From the NCBI GenBank assembly GCA_025201705.1, contig MU616968.1, forward strand, positions 9,713 to 29,235: a stretch of DNA of 19,523 bases, read 5' to 3'. Below, piece after piece: positions 9,842 through 19,490 of the stretch. The stretch is from Dissophora ornata. Taxonomy: Eukaryota > Mortierellomycota > Mortierellomycetes > Mortierellales > Mortierellaceae. The position numbers were made by a program, and so were the translations under genes. Positions within the stretch are counted from its first letter, which is position 1. Every line of letters starts with the position of its first letter. The notes under the pieces were generated by a model. It was not told the DNA's origin and ran no database searches. It worked only from the letters and a program-made list of their open reading frames with translations.

Positions 9842-11399
9842 ATGAACACCTCCGACGCACCGCTCATCGGATCGCAGTATGAGGCCGGCGATATCGCCTG
9901 GACACTGACATCCACTGCCCTAGTTTGGCTCATGATTCCTGGTATTGGCTACTTCTACTCCGGCATGGCCCGCAGCAAGAATGCGCTATCCCTGATCATG
10001 CTCTCCTGCTGCTCCGTCGCTGTCGTCACCTTCCAGGTAAATTGCCTGCACTACCAGGCTGGATAAAAAAAGGGGTGAGGATAGTGAATCGTGATCTGCT
10101 CAAGATTCAGCATTCCTAACGTGCATGTTTTTGAACGTCCTCATTATATAGTGGTTCCTCTTTGGATACTCGTTGGCATTCAGCAAGACGGGCGGCAAAT
10201 TCATCGGCAACTTTGATAACGCCTTTCTCCGTGGCGTTCTTGATCAACCCTCTGTCGGCTCGTCAAAGATCCCCGACATTGTCTTCATGATCTTCCAGTG
10301 CATGTTCGCAGCCTTGACGCCCGCCCTGGCCGTTGGTGCCGCTGCTGAGCGTGGTCGCATCTTGCCAACCCTTGTTTTCATCTTCCTCTGGACTACATTT
10401 GTTTACGACTTTATCGCCTGCTGGACATGGAGCGCTAATGGCTGGAGCTTTGTCATGGGCGGTTTGGATTTCGCAGGAGGCACGCCCGTTCACATTTCAT
10501 CTGGTGGCGCTGCTCTCGCCTACGCTATTGTTTTGGGAAGACGCTCTGGCGACCACAAGGATTTCCGCCCTCACTCTATGAGCAATGTTGTGATCGGCAC
10601 TTGCTTCATCTGGTTCGGCTGGTTCGGATTCAACGGTGGCTCCGCTCTGTCCGCCAACATGCGCGCCGCCATGGCTTGTGTCGTTACCAACTTGGCTGCC
10701 TCGGTTGGAGGCATCACCTGGGTCTTGCTTGACTATCGTCATGAGCGCAAGTTGTCTGTCCTGGGATTCTGCTCGGGTGCTGTCGCTGGATTAGTTGCTA
10801 TTACCCCTGGTTCCGGATTCGTCTCGCCTGCTTCGAGTGTCGCTATTGGATTCCTCGGTGCCGTGGCTTGCAACATGGCGGTCCGCATCAAGCACCACCT
10901 TAAGTACGATGATGCCTTTGATGTCTTTGCAGTCCACGGTGTCGGCGGAATCGTCGGCAACATCTTGACCGGTATCTTTGCCCAGAAGTGGGTTGCTGCC
11001 TTGGACGGTGTCACCGTTATCGAGGGTGGTTGGTTGGATGGCCACTGGATTCAGATTGCTTACCAGTTGGGTGACTCCTGCGCCGGTCTTTCCTGGTCCT
11101 TTGGCGTAACCTTCTTGATCCTCTTCATCATGAACAAGATCCCCGGATTGACCCTCCGTGTCGATGCTGCCCATGAACACCGCGGCTTGGACCTCGCAGA
11201 GCTTGGAGAGACTGCCTATGGTCATTTGGATGAGAAGATGGCCTCCGTCCATGGTGTTGATCACTCGATGGAGATTGGACGCTCTGCTTCTATCTCTGGA
11301 TCCCGGAGCACCGACAGCGTCAACGAGATCAAGTTGGGCAGTGTCTCAACCCTCGGTCACCACCCCACCCCCGCTCCCGCCCTCACCGCCTCGGCATAA
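9842..11399 (+). CDS. Ammonium transporter, Mep2/AmtB family
   Basis: Two exons, 9842-10036 and 10152-11399, encode 480 residues; the intron is 115 nt (GTAAAT...ATAG, phase 0). The protein carries ammonium across the plasma membrane and is expected to form a trimer of 11-helix subunits. The sequence shows the first helices (WTLTSTALVWLMIPGIGYFYSGMAR), FQCMFAALTPAL around the phenylalanine gate, and the family signature with Asp171 (LDFAGG). Both twin histidines of the pore are present: His179 (GTPVHIS) and His327 (VHGVGGIVGN). Fungal Mep1/Mep3-type proteins carry Glu at the first position, so this is the Mep2-like, high-affinity type. The cytosolic tail keeps EHRGLDLAELGE-AY and then becomes serine-rich, like the regulated tail of Mep2. 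GATA motifs upstream suggest nitrogen control. The role in morphogenetic signalling known for Mep2 is not shown here. Confidence 0.96.
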
Positions 11400-11530
11400 A
11401 CTTCTCAAATTGTGTGAATTCTATCACCTGGATACCAAATGAATGAGCCGACAAAAAAACCCCCCAACAACCAAAACTGTAGAATTCTTGAACTCCCTGT
11501 AACAACACCAATTCACACCCTCTATTGAAA

Positions 11531-11536
11531 AATAAA
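11531..11536 (+). terminator. Poly(A) signal AATAAA of the ammonium transporter gene
   Basis: AATAAA lies 132 bp after the TAA stop, in A-rich sequence, and is the first such hexamer downstream of the gene. The cleavage site is not determined. Confidence 0.5.
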
Positions 11537-11596
11537 ATAACCAAAAATTGTATAGCACAACTATCGAGCAAGCCATGGGAACATGCGTGTCAATTG

Positions 11597-11639
11597 TTTA
11601 TTCATCAAATGTTGTGGTTGCACAAGGTAATTGTTTATT
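11597..11639 (-). terminator. Two poly(A) signals of COQ6
   Basis: TTTATT at 11634-11639 and 11597-11602 reads AATAAA on the minus strand, 40 and 77 nt beyond the COQ6 stop. Each lies in a copy of a 12-bp direct repeat, AATTGTTTATTC. COQ6 and the transporter gene are tail to tail with only 279 bp between stops, so their 3' ends lie very close together. Confidence 0.5.
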
Positions 11640-11678
11640 CCCGCTATATCCTCACCCTCCAAGTAATTCTCCGCGCGC

Positions 11679-13800
11679 TTAGAGGCGCTTTGTAGGGGAC
11701 ACGTCTTCGAGTCCCATAGCAAACTTCATGATCTCTGTTTTGACAGGTCCCATGTTGTCGACTGCTGTCAGTCCCAGAGAGCGAGCCCAGACGACAGGAC
11801 TGAAATCAGTGTTGTACAGTTTTGATAGTTTATCGACGGTACCGAGCATCGCCAGGTTGGGCAGGAAGCGCTCGCTTGAGTATGGGGTCAATGAGTGGAT
11901 ATTGCCTAATAATACCACAAGTAGGGCCATAACACTATGAGATCACCCGTCATGAATAAAGTGGTTGCTAGTGTGAATCCCATACTTACCAATATCGGAT
12001 CCGCTGAGAAGTCCCTGCTCGATGACACGCGCGAGGCACTCTACGTCAGCCAGACCCTGGTTGAGGCCCTGGCCCGCCAAAGGATGAACTGCGTGTGCGG
12101 CATCTCTGTTTGCGTGATGGAGGTATACGATGTGAGTCAAACGATCTCTTCCAAATTCGATACGCCATAAATCTCATCATTCAGCGCAAGCAACCTACCC
12201 AACAAGGGCTACACGGTCCTCGACGTAGCTGTTCGAATTTCGCAATCTCAGAGGAAATGGTGCTCTGGTATTCTCCTGTACATCCACGACCTTTGGTGGT
12301 TTGGCATCCGTGGTCGATCTTCCAAACACCCCTGTCCTAGGAGACTCCATGTCCTGCACACTTGCACGCCACTCGATCTCCTGTTGAAAGTCTACAAGGG
12401 GCTTGCCATCAGGTCCAATGTTCTTGCATAAATACTCAAGCTCCGCAGGGCTGGCAGAAAATGCGGCATTCACCAGTGCGCAAAAATCGTGTGGGGGCAG
12501 TTTCTTGAGGTCTTGAGCAATCTTGGGTGTCGTAGACCAGACCAAGCTTGCTAAACCGTCATTAAGCTGTTGATAGTCCATGAAGGAAGGGACATACTTC
12601 AGTATTAGAGGCCATAACAAGAGTACTATCTACTTCCGCAGTATTGCAGCAACTAATAGAACAAAATAAAAAGAGACTTACTGGCAGCATAGCGATGGGA
12701 CCTGTCGGTAGGAATCGCTGCCAAGCGACCCCCTTTCCGTGTCCTGATGCTGTCGAGGTCATATGATCAACCTTCAAGGTTGCGACTAATCCAAACTGCT
12801 GATAATCCCAACCAAGAGACTCAATTTTGGCAAAGGACCTCACAGGAGAATTAACACCATCAGCACCGACTAGCAGCCTTGCCTGGAGTTTCTTGCCGTT
12901 ATCGAGTTCGATGACTGGCCAGTCAGCCATCGACCCTGCCTGTGCTGGTACTGCTGCCTCTGTAGAATCGCTGTCGTTTGCTGTAATACCCTGAACCTTA
13001 GTCTTTTCAAAGATGTCCAGCTTGATTCCTCGCTCCTGATGAGTCAAGACCTGTTTCTGCAAGCCATATTGCACGTGCAGGTTCTCGGCCATCCATGCCA
13101 GCGGAGAACTTTCCTTATCGGTGCTATTAATGGTATCCTGATGCTCGTTGCTCTCGTAGACGGCTGGGTTTGGTCCAGAGAATACTTGGTGTAGGAAACT
13201 TGATTGCGTGCCTGTCACGTTGGTGGCATCGAAAGTTATTCTGGCGCCACTGACGCCATCCCAGACCTGCATTCCCTCCAAGGCAGCGATTCGCGACGGG
13301 TCCATTTCTGCCCAGACACCAATCCTTTTCAGGAACGCGACGGATTTAGGCGTAAGGGACGAGACGCGGTTCGAGTATTGGTCTGGTCGAGGAGACCACT
13401 TGATGTGATTGCTGAGGTCAAAGGCTTCGATCAGGGCGATTTTCTGGGTGCTTGAGGCCTTTCCGGACGCTGCTTGGCGTGTTCAATTGGGTGTGCACAG
13501 AGACAATAATGAGCGCGAATATTGTATTGCGAGCATACTAAATTGACATCAATCAGGAGCCATAGTCTTGGATATCTTACCAAGAGCGCAGGCCAACGCG
13601 CTTCCAGCGATACCACCGCCGACAATGACCACGTCATACTGCTCAGGTGCTGCTGCTGCTGCATCTGTGGACTGGAAGCGAATTGAGGTTACGCGCTGAT
13701 GTTGCGCGCGTGAGGAATTCAATAGACAAGCAGCCGCCGCGGGATTCAGACGGCTGGCAAATCTTGTCCTTGCGACACGCGAGAGAAGATGTGTGGTCAT
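11679..13800 (-). CDS. COQ6: Ubiquinone biosynthesis monooxygenase COQ6, mitochondrial
   Basis: Five exons: 13800-13581, 13472-12682, 12566-12199, 12105-11990, 11905-11679. All phases agree and give 573 residues. COQ6 is the FAD-dependent hydroxylase for C5 of the ubiquinone ring, part of the mitochondrial CoQ complex. An arginine-rich, acid-free N-terminus (to about residue 45) looks like a mitochondrial presequence. Next come the dinucleotide-binding motif at 57-66 (VVIVGGGIAG), GADGVNSPVR at 276-285, and the second FAD motif GDAAHAVHPLAGQGLNQG at 460-477 with Asp461. The tail (PNLAMLGTVDKLSKLY, GLTAVDNMGPVKTEIMKFAMG) is typical. It is about 100 residues longer than yeast and human COQ6 because of polar inserts (about 180-195, 238-257 and in the exon 3 product). 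Exon 2 has a tandem NAGNAG acceptor. The gene is head to head with DMC1. Confidence 0.95.
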
Positions 13801-14153
13801 GCTTGTTCGTCGTCAAACAATATTATCTGCTTTATGAGAGGGATGAAGATGCACCAATGGATGAGATTACTTGCATGGTTTGAGCATGCACCGCAATACA
13901 TTTTTCAGCACAGCACGAGAAACGTTCGGGAGGATGGTTCCGAACAGTCACGAAATCCCACAAACATCAGTTTTGGGGTGTCCGAGTCTCGAGTAGAGGG
14001 CTCTCGCCACCAAAATAGGAGACCGCGTTTATGAGCCGTATCAAACGCGACTCAGTTTAACTTTGTTCTCTTTCCTTTTCCCAGCCTGGACTTCAGCTCC
14101 TTAAACTTTGTCTGCCAGATTTCTATACCTATCAATAAGCATATCTCAGCACC
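13801..14153. promoter_or_regulatory. Bidirectional promoter region between COQ6 and DMC1
   Basis: The two start codons point away from each other across 353 bp, so both promoters must share this space or overlap the neighbouring gene. I see no clear TATA box, and I cannot assign a specific meiotic or respiratory regulatory site by eye. CT-rich sequence precedes the DMC1 start. Confidence 0.55.
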
Positions 14154-16054
14154 ATGGCGATGGATCAGGTTGTTCGCGACCGAGAGGACATGATCGAAGA
14201 AGAGGACGATGAAGTATGCTGCCTCACAGCTCTGTCTATTTTTTGCCATTGAAGCTTCTCATGGCATGTGGCCATCCTCTCCCAGCCTGTTTTCATTTAA
14301 ATTTGTGCACATCCTACTATGAATCACCAAACACATTCTTTTAGGAGATGTTCTTTACTGGCAAGTAGTCCTTCGTCCTCTGCTATTCTACACGTATCAA
14401 TATGACTTTTTACTGGCAATCAAGTCGTGACGGAAGTTTCTTTGCGGAGCCGCCAATTGGGTATTTGAATTTCGTTTCTAGAGATCGATGAGCTCCAGAA
14501 CCACGGCATCAATGTTGCAGACATCAACAAGCTGAAGCAGGCAGGCGTATGCACTGTCCGAGTAGGTCTCGTCGATCCATTCCACATGTCGATTATCCCG
14601 CTAATGACAATAACAATCTACTGACGCTCATCTCCTGAAACCAAAACAGTGCGTTCAAATGATGACCAAGAAGAGTCTTTGCCGTATCAAAGGCTTCTCT
14701 GAGGTAAGGATAAACTGCTTCGCTGAGCAATCGTGTTTCCTCCTGACAATTTGCAACAGCCGTCGATTTCTCAAAACCTCGCTTAATTTTTCGATTGACA
14801 GGCAAAAATCGATAAGCTCAAAGATGCAGCATCCAAACTCCAGAGTGCATCCTTCATCACCGGTCTGGAGTACAGTGTCCAGCGCAAGAAGGTTATGACC
14901 ATCTCTACCGGCTCTAAACAACTGGATGAGTTAATCGGAGGCAAGCTGGCTCAACATTCTCATTTAGTGGCGTAAATTTTCAGTAATACAACCTGACGCA
15001 AGCTGTGCTTTAATACAGGCGGCATTCAAACGATGGCGATTACAGAGGCATTCGGAGAATTCCGAACAGGCAAGACACAACTGGGTCACACACTCTGTGT
15101 GATGGCGCAGCTTCCTGTTGCAATGGGTGGCGGCAACGGCAAGGTACAGTAATCGCCCTCAACTATTTTGGAGAGGCGATAATGTAGTTCGATTGCAAGC
15201 GGCCAACAGAACTATTTCCTGCTAGGCCGCTTACATTGATACCGAGGGCACGTTCCGACACGAGAGAATCAAAGCTATTGCCAGCCGCTTTGGCATTGAT
15301 ACTGAGGCTTCTTTGGAGAACATTCTCGTTGCCCGCGCGTACAACTCTGAACACCAGATGGATCTTATCACCGAAGTCGCTGCGCGATTTGCTGAAGAAA
15401 AAGGCATCTTCCGTCTTCTGGTGAGTTCTCTCACGCTTTATTTTGGTATATCAAATCTAATTTCACGTAAAAACGTCTGTCTCGCTTCTAACACACTGAT
15501 CTGTCGATGACAGATCATTGACAGCATCATCGCCCTGTTTCGTACCGACTTCTCTGGTCGCGGCGAGTTGTCGGAGCGACAGCAAAAGTTGAACCAAATG
15601 CTGAGTCGTTTGATCAAGATTGCGGAAGAATTTAACGTCGCGGTCTATCTCACGAACCAGGTTCAGTCGGACCCTGGTGCTACCATGACCTTTGTTGCGG
15701 ATCCCAAGAAACCCGTTGGGGGTCACATCATGGTACCTGATTCTGCTCTGTTGATGCCAGGAAAAAATTGCAATGGATGGAAGTCTTGAGATGATCAATT
15801 CCAAACAAGTTCATCTTGCACATTTAGGCCCATGCGTCCACGACCAGGCTTTACCTTCGCAAAGGTAGGGGCGAGGAGCGTATTGCCAAGGTCTATGACA
15901 GTCCTGACGTCCCTGAGGCGGAAGCACGTAAGATCAATGCTCGCGATTAGAATGACTAGAATCTCAGTATTTAATCTTACCGATTCTGATTGTGTCTTTC
16001 GCTTGTATGGTAGCCTACGTGATCTCAGTTGGCGGGATTGCGGATGTCAGCTAA
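14154..16054 (+). CDS. DMC1: Meiotic recombinase DMC1 (RecA/RAD51 family)
   Basis: Ten exons: 14154-14213, 14345-14360, 14482-14561, 14650-14703, 14802-14940, 15019-15143, 15226-15420, 15514-15732, 15828-15927, 16014-16054. Phases agree and give 342 residues; human DMC1 has 340. It forms filaments on single-stranded DNA and drives strand exchange between homologues in meiosis. Visible elements: an acidic N-terminus, then [18 protein letters not shown] and the helix-hairpin-helix region, Walker A GEFRTGKT at 129-136 (Lys135), Walker B LLIIDS around 222-227, [15 protein letters not shown], and loop 2 with [29 protein letters not shown] with the GGHI-AHAST block and the short acidic N-terminus points to DMC1 rather than RAD51. 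Introns 2 (14361-14481) and 5 (14941-15018) start with GC. The start has a CACC-ATG-G context; a second ATG lies two codons later. A proline replaces the usual small residue after EAEA. Confidence 0.95.
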
Positions 16055-16678
16055 ACACTTGTCATCGTTGAGACGAGATTTTTTTAATGCTCGTTACGTT
16101 TTATAGCTTGAGAGCAAGCAACCATTTTCTTGACTTCTGTTTTGCAAATTACTTTTTTCTCGCTGTGACCGGAGCCAAGGAGGTGTAGTGGAGCAGTCTG
16201 CATACCACGACTCCCATTCTATCATTCTCGCTCATTCCGCTCCTTATTCGCAACTGCTATGGAGTTGCTTGTTCGTGTAAGCTGAGTCGTAACCAAGCGA
16301 CAATGTAATAGGCATAGTCTGAGATAAAAATCACCATTGCCGGGAGTTCTTGGAAGCATGATTTGTATTGTGTCATGGGACTCGTATGATGGACAAGAGA
16401 CTATGGAGTTTGGGACGACAGAGGACTTGAATTATGATTCTGTGGCACGCGCAGAGACGCGTTTGGCTTTATTTTCACGATGGTTTTAATAAATATTACG
16501 ACATACTAATCGCAAAGGAACATGGACTGACTTGCAAGATGATTGGTAATAGTGCCCTCTGATATTGTGGAATATATAGACATGTAATTCCTCAGCTAAG
16601 TCTGTCAGGAACATTAATACTGGGCGTATATCTTTGGCGTATGTGTGTGTTTGTGCAAGCAGGCCGCGTTTCTATTGC
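16055..16678. other. Convergent 3' intergenic region, DMC1 and F-box gene
   Basis: This is non-coding sequence between the DMC1 stop and the F-box stop. AATAAA on the plus strand lies at 16488-16493 (434 bp after DMC1), and TTTATT, read as AATAAA on the minus strand, at 16468-16473 (206 bp after the F-box stop). If both are used, the two 3' UTRs would meet or slightly overlap. Nothing else was recognised. Confidence 0.4.
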
Positions 16679-18733
16679 TTATGGAAGACGCGCCATGGTC
16701 AACTGCACTATTTTCATTCTTCCTGCTGCCTTCTCCTTCTCCACTAACGCCCTCATCTCTTCCTGTTGCTCATTCTTCCCGCTGTAATCCAGTCGTAAAG
16801 CCCCTAATCGAGCCCAATGCACTGCCATCCACTCCACAGTATCAGAGTCCATCATTCTAGCTGCCATTTCTGTCTCTCCCTGCGACTCTCCCTCCTGCTG
16901 CGATTCCTCACCGCTCGCTCCCATTGAGATCCCAGCTTTTCCTGGCATTGACCAGTGCTCAATTGTGAACGCGTAAATGCGTTTCAAGTCCTTCATCTCC
17001 CCAAATCCATGTGACAGTTTCGGAATCAAATTCGTCTCATACAACTCTAGCGCAGTAAGTCTTGTGAGCTCACCCAATTGAGTCCACACCTTGCGATGCT
17101 CGCTAGGGTCGTCCGTCTCTGCGGTGATGCCAACGACTAATCGGTCCAACATTCGTGTACATGCCCAGGGCCGAGAGTTGTTTCCTTGCCCCTCTGCCGC
17201 CACTTTCTCCTCCACATCATTGTGCTTGGACATTACAGGTGGTGAAGATGATGAGGGCAGTCCATTCTTGGTGAACGCGCTTAGAGGTGCCATGTCCTTG
17301 ACATCGATATATCGCCCTCGAGCCACAAGTGTCTTAAGATTTGGGCACGATTCGAGGATGCGCTGCATATCCTTATTGGTGATATTGCCACCCTGGCTAA
17401 TTAGACCCACTGCATCTGTCGCTGGAATCCCTGGATCTCTTGTTAGAATAGTTGAGATATTCATGGTCACGACGCCATCGCCACAGACATCCAGCAGCCA
17501 ATTGAGGGACTCCCGGGAGGTGCGGTAAGTGGATTCATCAAGCTCTTTCAGGATCCGCGGCAAGACCTTGTCCAAGGGCGTCTTTCCATCTCGGTTATGC
17601 TTAGCACCCGGTATGTAGTCGACGGGGTCCAGCCGCACGGAGCAGTTTTCGCCGGCGATGTTGAGGATACGCAACTTGGGGCAGTTTCGTAGGAGCGACT
17701 CTGCAAAGAAAATGGATTTGGGTTCATCCCAGGGGTTTTCAGACGGAAATGGGTCCATGAAGCTGAATATGTACAAATTATTCATGAGCGCCTTGGTGTT
17801 GATGTCGATGGAAACGAGTTCTGGAAGGGCGCTGAAGAAAAGATCGTACTTGTCGATGCCGTTAAATGCATTTGGAAACGAGAGTCGTTGCAATCCGAAA
17901 GGTGGCTTCGCTTTGACTAATGGCGATCGGCTCTCTGGACCGGCAGCGACGCCTCCAGTGCTATTTTGGTTGTTGATGTTACCAGGCACAGGATCCACCG
18001 TCGTCATCGTCGACGGCGATGATGATGATCCGAAACTCTGGTTGTCGTCTGGATCCTCGGCTTGGACTTGCCATCGGGAGGGCGTCATGGCGTTGCAAAA
18101 GCAATTGGTCACCTTCAGGTCCTTTAGTCGCGGGAGACTCTCTAGTATGTCTTCGATTGACAATCTGGATATAGACGCGCCTGAGATGTTTGCCTGGGCC
18201 AGCGTGGGTTGGCTGGCAATGATACTTTCTAAGAGCGACTCGTTATCCGAGCGTTTGGCGAATTCGACGTAAATAAGCGAGTTCAAACTTGGTCTTGGTC
18301 TTGTACTAGCAGTATGGACCTGTTCGCCGTCTTGTGGTAGCGAGGATGGTTCGGACGCTGTAGTCAGCGCCAGAGATGCCTCCTCGGGAATTGTTACTGG
18401 GACAACTCGATGACGATCGTAGTGCTCCGGTAACAGAAAAAACTCTTTGGCGGAATTGTATCGCGGATCACGGGGATTGATGTAGGTCCAGTGGAGCTCC
18501 TTGGTTAGGTGAACATACTTTTGACAGGACGCAAGCGATCTCGGGTCTGTAGACAATGCCGAGATGGGCAAAGATGCGTAGAGAGACGTGATGGCGGCTG
18601 CGTGCCAGCCACGACATACTGTGAGACAGGCGAAGCGTCCACGCCAGGGTAGGGTCACAAATATATTCTCGAGAATTTCGTTCGGAAGCTGCGAGAGGTC
18701 TCTCGTTGTCAATAAAGACGTCTCTGACTCCAT
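16679..18733 (-). CDS. F-box protein with LRR-like repeats
   Basis: One uninterrupted exon of 684 codons. The F-box lies at residues 13-55: LSQLPNEILENIFVTLPWRG followed by FACLTVCRGWHAAAITSLY. This domain binds Skp1 in SCF ubiquitin ligases. The rest contains irregular leucine-rich segments (LESLPRLKDLKVTNC, LLRNCPKLRILNIAGENC, ILESCPNLKTLVARG, LTRLTALELYETNL), which would form the substrate-binding part. Low-complexity linkers interrupt it: a Ser/Thr/Asn/Gly-rich stretch near residues 235-275, a Ser-Pro-rich stretch near 495, and a Gln/Glu-rich stretch near 625. Early-diverging fungi carry many such intronless F-box genes with unknown targets, so the substrate cannot be named. The start at 18733 begins just ahead of the F-box. 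Confidence 0.9.
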   Translation of the reverse strand: MESETSLLTTRDLSQLPNEILENIFVTLPWRGRFACLTVCRGWHAAAITSLYASLPISALSTDPRSLASCQKYVHLTKELHWTYINPRDPRYNSAKEFFLLPEHYDRHRVVPVTIPEEASLALTTASEPSSLPQDGEQVHTASTRPRPSLNSLIYVEFAKRSDNESLLESIIASQPTLAQANISGASISRLSIEDILESLPRLKDLKVTNCFCNAMTPSRWQVQAEDPDDNQSFGSSSSPSTMTTVDPVPGNINNQNSTGGVAAGPESRSPLVKAKPPFGLQRLSFPNAFNGIDKYDLFFSALPELVSIDINTKALMNNLYIFSFMDPFPSENPWDEPKSIFFAESLLRNCPKLRILNIAGENCSVRLDPVDYIPGAKHNRDGKTPLDKVLPRILKELDESTYRTSRESLNWLLDVCGDGVVTMNISTILTRDPGIPATDAVGLISQGGNITNKDMQRILESCPNLKTLVARGRYIDVKDMAPLSAFTKNGLPSSSSPPVMSKHNDVEEKVAAEGQGNNSRPWACTRMLDRLVVGITAETDDPSEHRKVWTQLGELTRLTALELYETNLIPKLSHGFGEMKDLKRIYAFTIEHWSMPGKAGISMGASGEESQQEGESQGETEMAARMMDSDTVEWMAVHWARLGALRLDYSGKNEQQEEMRALVEKEKAAGRMKIVQLTMARLP

Positions 18734-19396
18734 GCTTGTGGTTCTTGATGTGGCAGAGGGGAGGTATTTGACTCTGACTGAGTAGAGGATACGAAGGCTT
18801 GTTTTGTTGCGGATGGGGTGATGAGAGAGGGGAACACGAAAAAATAGGGTTTCTTTTTATCATTTTAAAAAGACGGGCCTGCCTGATTCCTTCCGGATAG
18901 TGCTCGAACATTCCAGCGCACGGTCCCCTTTCACCCCTGTCGCGCGTTCGAGATTTCTGCTGCGGCCAGTTGATTTATTACTCTTTGGGCAGCAAATTAA
19001 TGTCCTCCAAAGACTTCTGAACCGAGATCCAACGCCATCGCCTTCGCTCTTCTTTCTATGGCATATTCTGAGAGTTGTAGCCGTTGTGCTCTCTGTCTAA
19101 TCTTGTAGTAGGTGACTCAAAAGTCCGTGTCAGTGACTCCTTCCGGAAGGTATATTAGGAAATCCGCACGCGCATTGCATTCACTTCCCAGATGATGCCT
19201 ATTCAGAGTCTTGTGCCAGCTCTCCAAGAGATCGTTGGTGTCGACATGTTACTGGTCCTATTGGAGAATATTAAATAAGAGATAAATTTAGTGTGTTGAC
19301 CTCAGGTGTTTATGTACACACTAAACTCTAAAATAAATGAGACGATGCGTTTTATTATTTGACGCATAAATCCCATGTAGTCTCTTCTACTCTTCC
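18734..19396. other. Gene-free stretch upstream of the F-box gene
   Basis: It holds the F-box promoter on its left. A perfect 12-bp palindrome, CCTTCCGGAAGG, lies at 19139-19150, and a 10-bp inverted repeat (TTTAGTGTGT at 19287-19296, complement at 19316-19325) is separated by 19 nt. No open frame here is convincing. Confidence 0.5.
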
Positions 19397-19404
19397 TCCG
19401 CCCA

Positions 19405-19439
<35 letters not shown>

Positions 19440-19490
19440 GGGCCAGGTGTTGTTTATTCAAACCGAGGTGATGAGGTCCGCCCACAGTTC
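19397..19490 (-). mobile_element. Short retroposed poly(A)-tailed fragment with target-site duplication
   Basis: TCCGCCCACAGTTC occurs at 19397-19410 and again at 19477-19490, a perfect 14-bp direct repeat. Between the copies lie 66 bp: 29 T (19411-19439) and 37 bp of unique sequence. On the minus strand this is a 37-nt body with AATAAA, followed about 17 nt later by a 29-nt A tail. Flanking duplication plus poly(A) is the signature of target-primed reverse transcription, as made by LINE-type machinery. The body is the extreme 3' end of a transcript, heavily 5'-truncated. 26 nt of it match 4975-5000. Confidence 0.82.

Noticed and set aside
10263..11264. Several open frames on the minus strand under the ammonium transporter gene
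   Set aside because: They are antisense shadows of a well-supported transporter exon and have no features of their own.
14361..14366. A GT donor at 14365 for DMC1 intron 2 instead of the GC donor at 14361
   Set aside because: It adds four bases, changes the phase and destroys the conserved FFTEIDELQ segment at the next exon.
11400..16678. Possible functional gene cluster of AMT, COQ6 and DMC1
   Set aside because: The genes alternate in strand and belong to unrelated pathways; nothing indicates co-regulation beyond the shared divergent spacer.
17091..18272. Plus-strand open frames of 145 and 204 codons under the F-box gene
   Set aside because: They mirror codon bias of the intact 684-codon frame on the other strand and show no domain.
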